Both the position numbers and the translations under genes were made by a program. The notes under the pieces are model-generated. The model saw nothing but the letters and a program-made list of their open reading frames with translations, made no database searches and was not told where the DNA came from. 64,000 bases of DNA from Parageobacillus sp. KH3-4 (GTDB lineage: Bacteria > Bacillota > Bacilli > Bacillales > Anoxybacillaceae). The stretch spans positions 2,638,001 through 2,702,000 of the forward strand of contig NZ_AP025627.1 in assembly GCF_022846435.1 (NCBI RefSeq), written 5' to 3'. Of this stretch, positions 63,314 to 64,000 are shown one piece after another (positions within the stretch are counted from its first letter, which is position 1; each line of letters starts with the position of its first letter).

Positions 63314-63352
63314 ATAAAAAACGGCGGGACTTACCGAAATCGATAGTCCCGC
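63314..63352 (-). terminator. Terminator after ileS
   Basis: Minus-strand stem GCGGGACT/AGTCCCGC with a 13-base loop, followed by CGTTTTTTATATTGG. It ends ileS before lspA. Confidence 0.85.
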
Positions 63353-63366
63353 GCACAGATAATACG

Positions 63367-64000
63367 TTATGCCGAATAATGTTCTTTCACGATGTGGGCG
63401 CAGCGAGGGCATAATGTCGGATGGTCGGAATCTTTGCCCACTTCCGGCGTCACCACCCAGCAGCGCTCGCACGTTTTCCCTTCCGCTTGTTTAACGATAA
63501 TCGCCACATTCGCGAATTTTTGCGCATCTTCTGGAGCTTTTTCATAGTCATCTGCGATCGTAAACTCAGATACGATAAATAACTGTTTGACATCTTCTTC
63601 AATCGATGCAAGCAATTGTCGCACTTCTTTTGTCGGATATACCGTAACGCTTGCATTTAGCGATTTGCCGATCACTTTTTCATTGCGCGCCACTTCCAAC
63701 GCTTTTAACACATCATCGCGCAAGCTCATAAACGCATCCCATTTTGCCACTAGCGCCCCTTCGCCGTCAATGTTAATTGCTTCCGGCATGTCAACAAGCT
63801 GAACGCTTTCTTCTTTTTCTTTCCGGTTTGGAATATGCTCCCATACTTCCTCTGCGGTATGCGGCAAAATCGGCGCCACAAGCTTCGTTAACGCGACAAC
63901 CGTTTCGTACAATACCGTCTGAATCGAACGGCGCGCGCGGTCGTTTGGCGCTTCGATATACAAAATATCTTTTGCGAAGTCTAAATAGAAAGCACTTAAA
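63367..64000 (-). CDS. ileS: Isoleucyl-tRNA synthetase, C-terminal part (cut by window edge)
   Basis: Class I synthetase charging tRNA-Ile. Only about 211 C-terminal residues are present. The frame continues to the window edge without a stop, reading [20 protein letters not shown] at its inner end, the conserved anticodon-domain region. The end carries a zinc ribbon (CERCWVV and CPRC, GKTCERC...[14 protein letters not shown]) typical of bacterial IleS. Terminator follows the stop at 63367. Confidence 0.95.
   Translation of the reverse strand, partial: LSAFYLDFAKDILYIEAPNDRARRSIQTVLYETVVALTKLVAPILPHTAEEVWEHIPNRKEKEESVQLVDMPEAINIDGEGALVAKWDAFMSLRDDVLKALEVARNEKVIGKSLNASVTVYPTKEVRQLLASIEEDVKQLFIVSEFTIADDYEKAPEDAQKFANVAIIVKQAEGKTCERCWVVTPEVGKDSDHPTLCPRCAHIVKEHYSA

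Overview
The window is a continuous stretch of housekeeping chromosome from a thermophilic, endospore-forming member of the Bacillaceae. The closest fit by feel is the Geobacillus / Parageobacillus / Anoxybacillus group. The evidence is gene order matching the pyr-to-codV arc of Bacillus subtilis almost gene for gene, a SpoVM peptide gene, PyrR attenuators, a FapR site, moderate GC, and protein lengths nearly identical to B. subtilis. Species assignment is inference. All genes are on the minus strand except rpmB and rqcH, so transcription mostly runs from high to low coordinates. No stretch longer than about 300 bases lacks a gene.

Layout, in transcription order from the right edge. The 3' part of ileS; lspA and rluD; then the pyrimidine operon pyrR-pyrP-pyrB-pyrC-carA-carB-pyrK-pyrD-pyrF-pyrE, with PyrR-type attenuators before pyrR, pyrP and pyrB. 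Next comes an isolated Uma2-family gene, where B. subtilis carries cysteine/sulfate genes. The rqcH gene (plus strand) is divergent from a calcium-type P-ATPase. A long, tightly packed cluster follows: yicC-like gene, remA, gmk, rpoZ, coaBC, priA, def, fmt, rsmB, rlmN, prpC, prkC, rsgA, rpe, then thiN. The tiny spoVM gene faces rpmB (plus strand) across a shared two-way terminator. Then come yloU and fakA, recG, and the lipid block fapR-plsX-fabD-fabG-acpP. Then rnc, smc, ftsY, ylxM, ffh, rpsP, khpA, ylqD, rimM, trmD, rplS, lepB, rbgA, rnhB, two orphan flagellar-export-like genes (ylqG/ylqH), sucC-sucD, dprA, topA, trmFO and the start of xerC.

How the genes work together. Most encode translation and its quality control (IleS, RlmN, RsmB, RimM, TrmD, TrmFO, RbgA, RsgA, Def, Fmt, RqcH, ribosomal proteins), protein targeting and export (Ffh, FtsY, YlxM, LepB, LspA), chromosome maintenance (TopA, SMC, RecG, PriA, RnhB, DprA, XerC), nucleotide and lipid supply (pyr genes, Gmk, fab genes, FakA), and Ser/Thr phospho-signalling (PrkC/PrpC).

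No mobile element, CRISPR array, tRNA or rRNA was seen, and no gene looks broken. I found no obviously new multi-gene system. The most interesting sequence-level item is the recG start: a strong Shine-Dalgarno sequence is separated from the GTG start by a 33-nt stem-loop that, when folded, would restore normal spacing. Others are an orphan FliK-like/FlhB-like pair, an inverted repeat in the Uma2 promoter, and a possible 19-residue ORF upstream of lspA.
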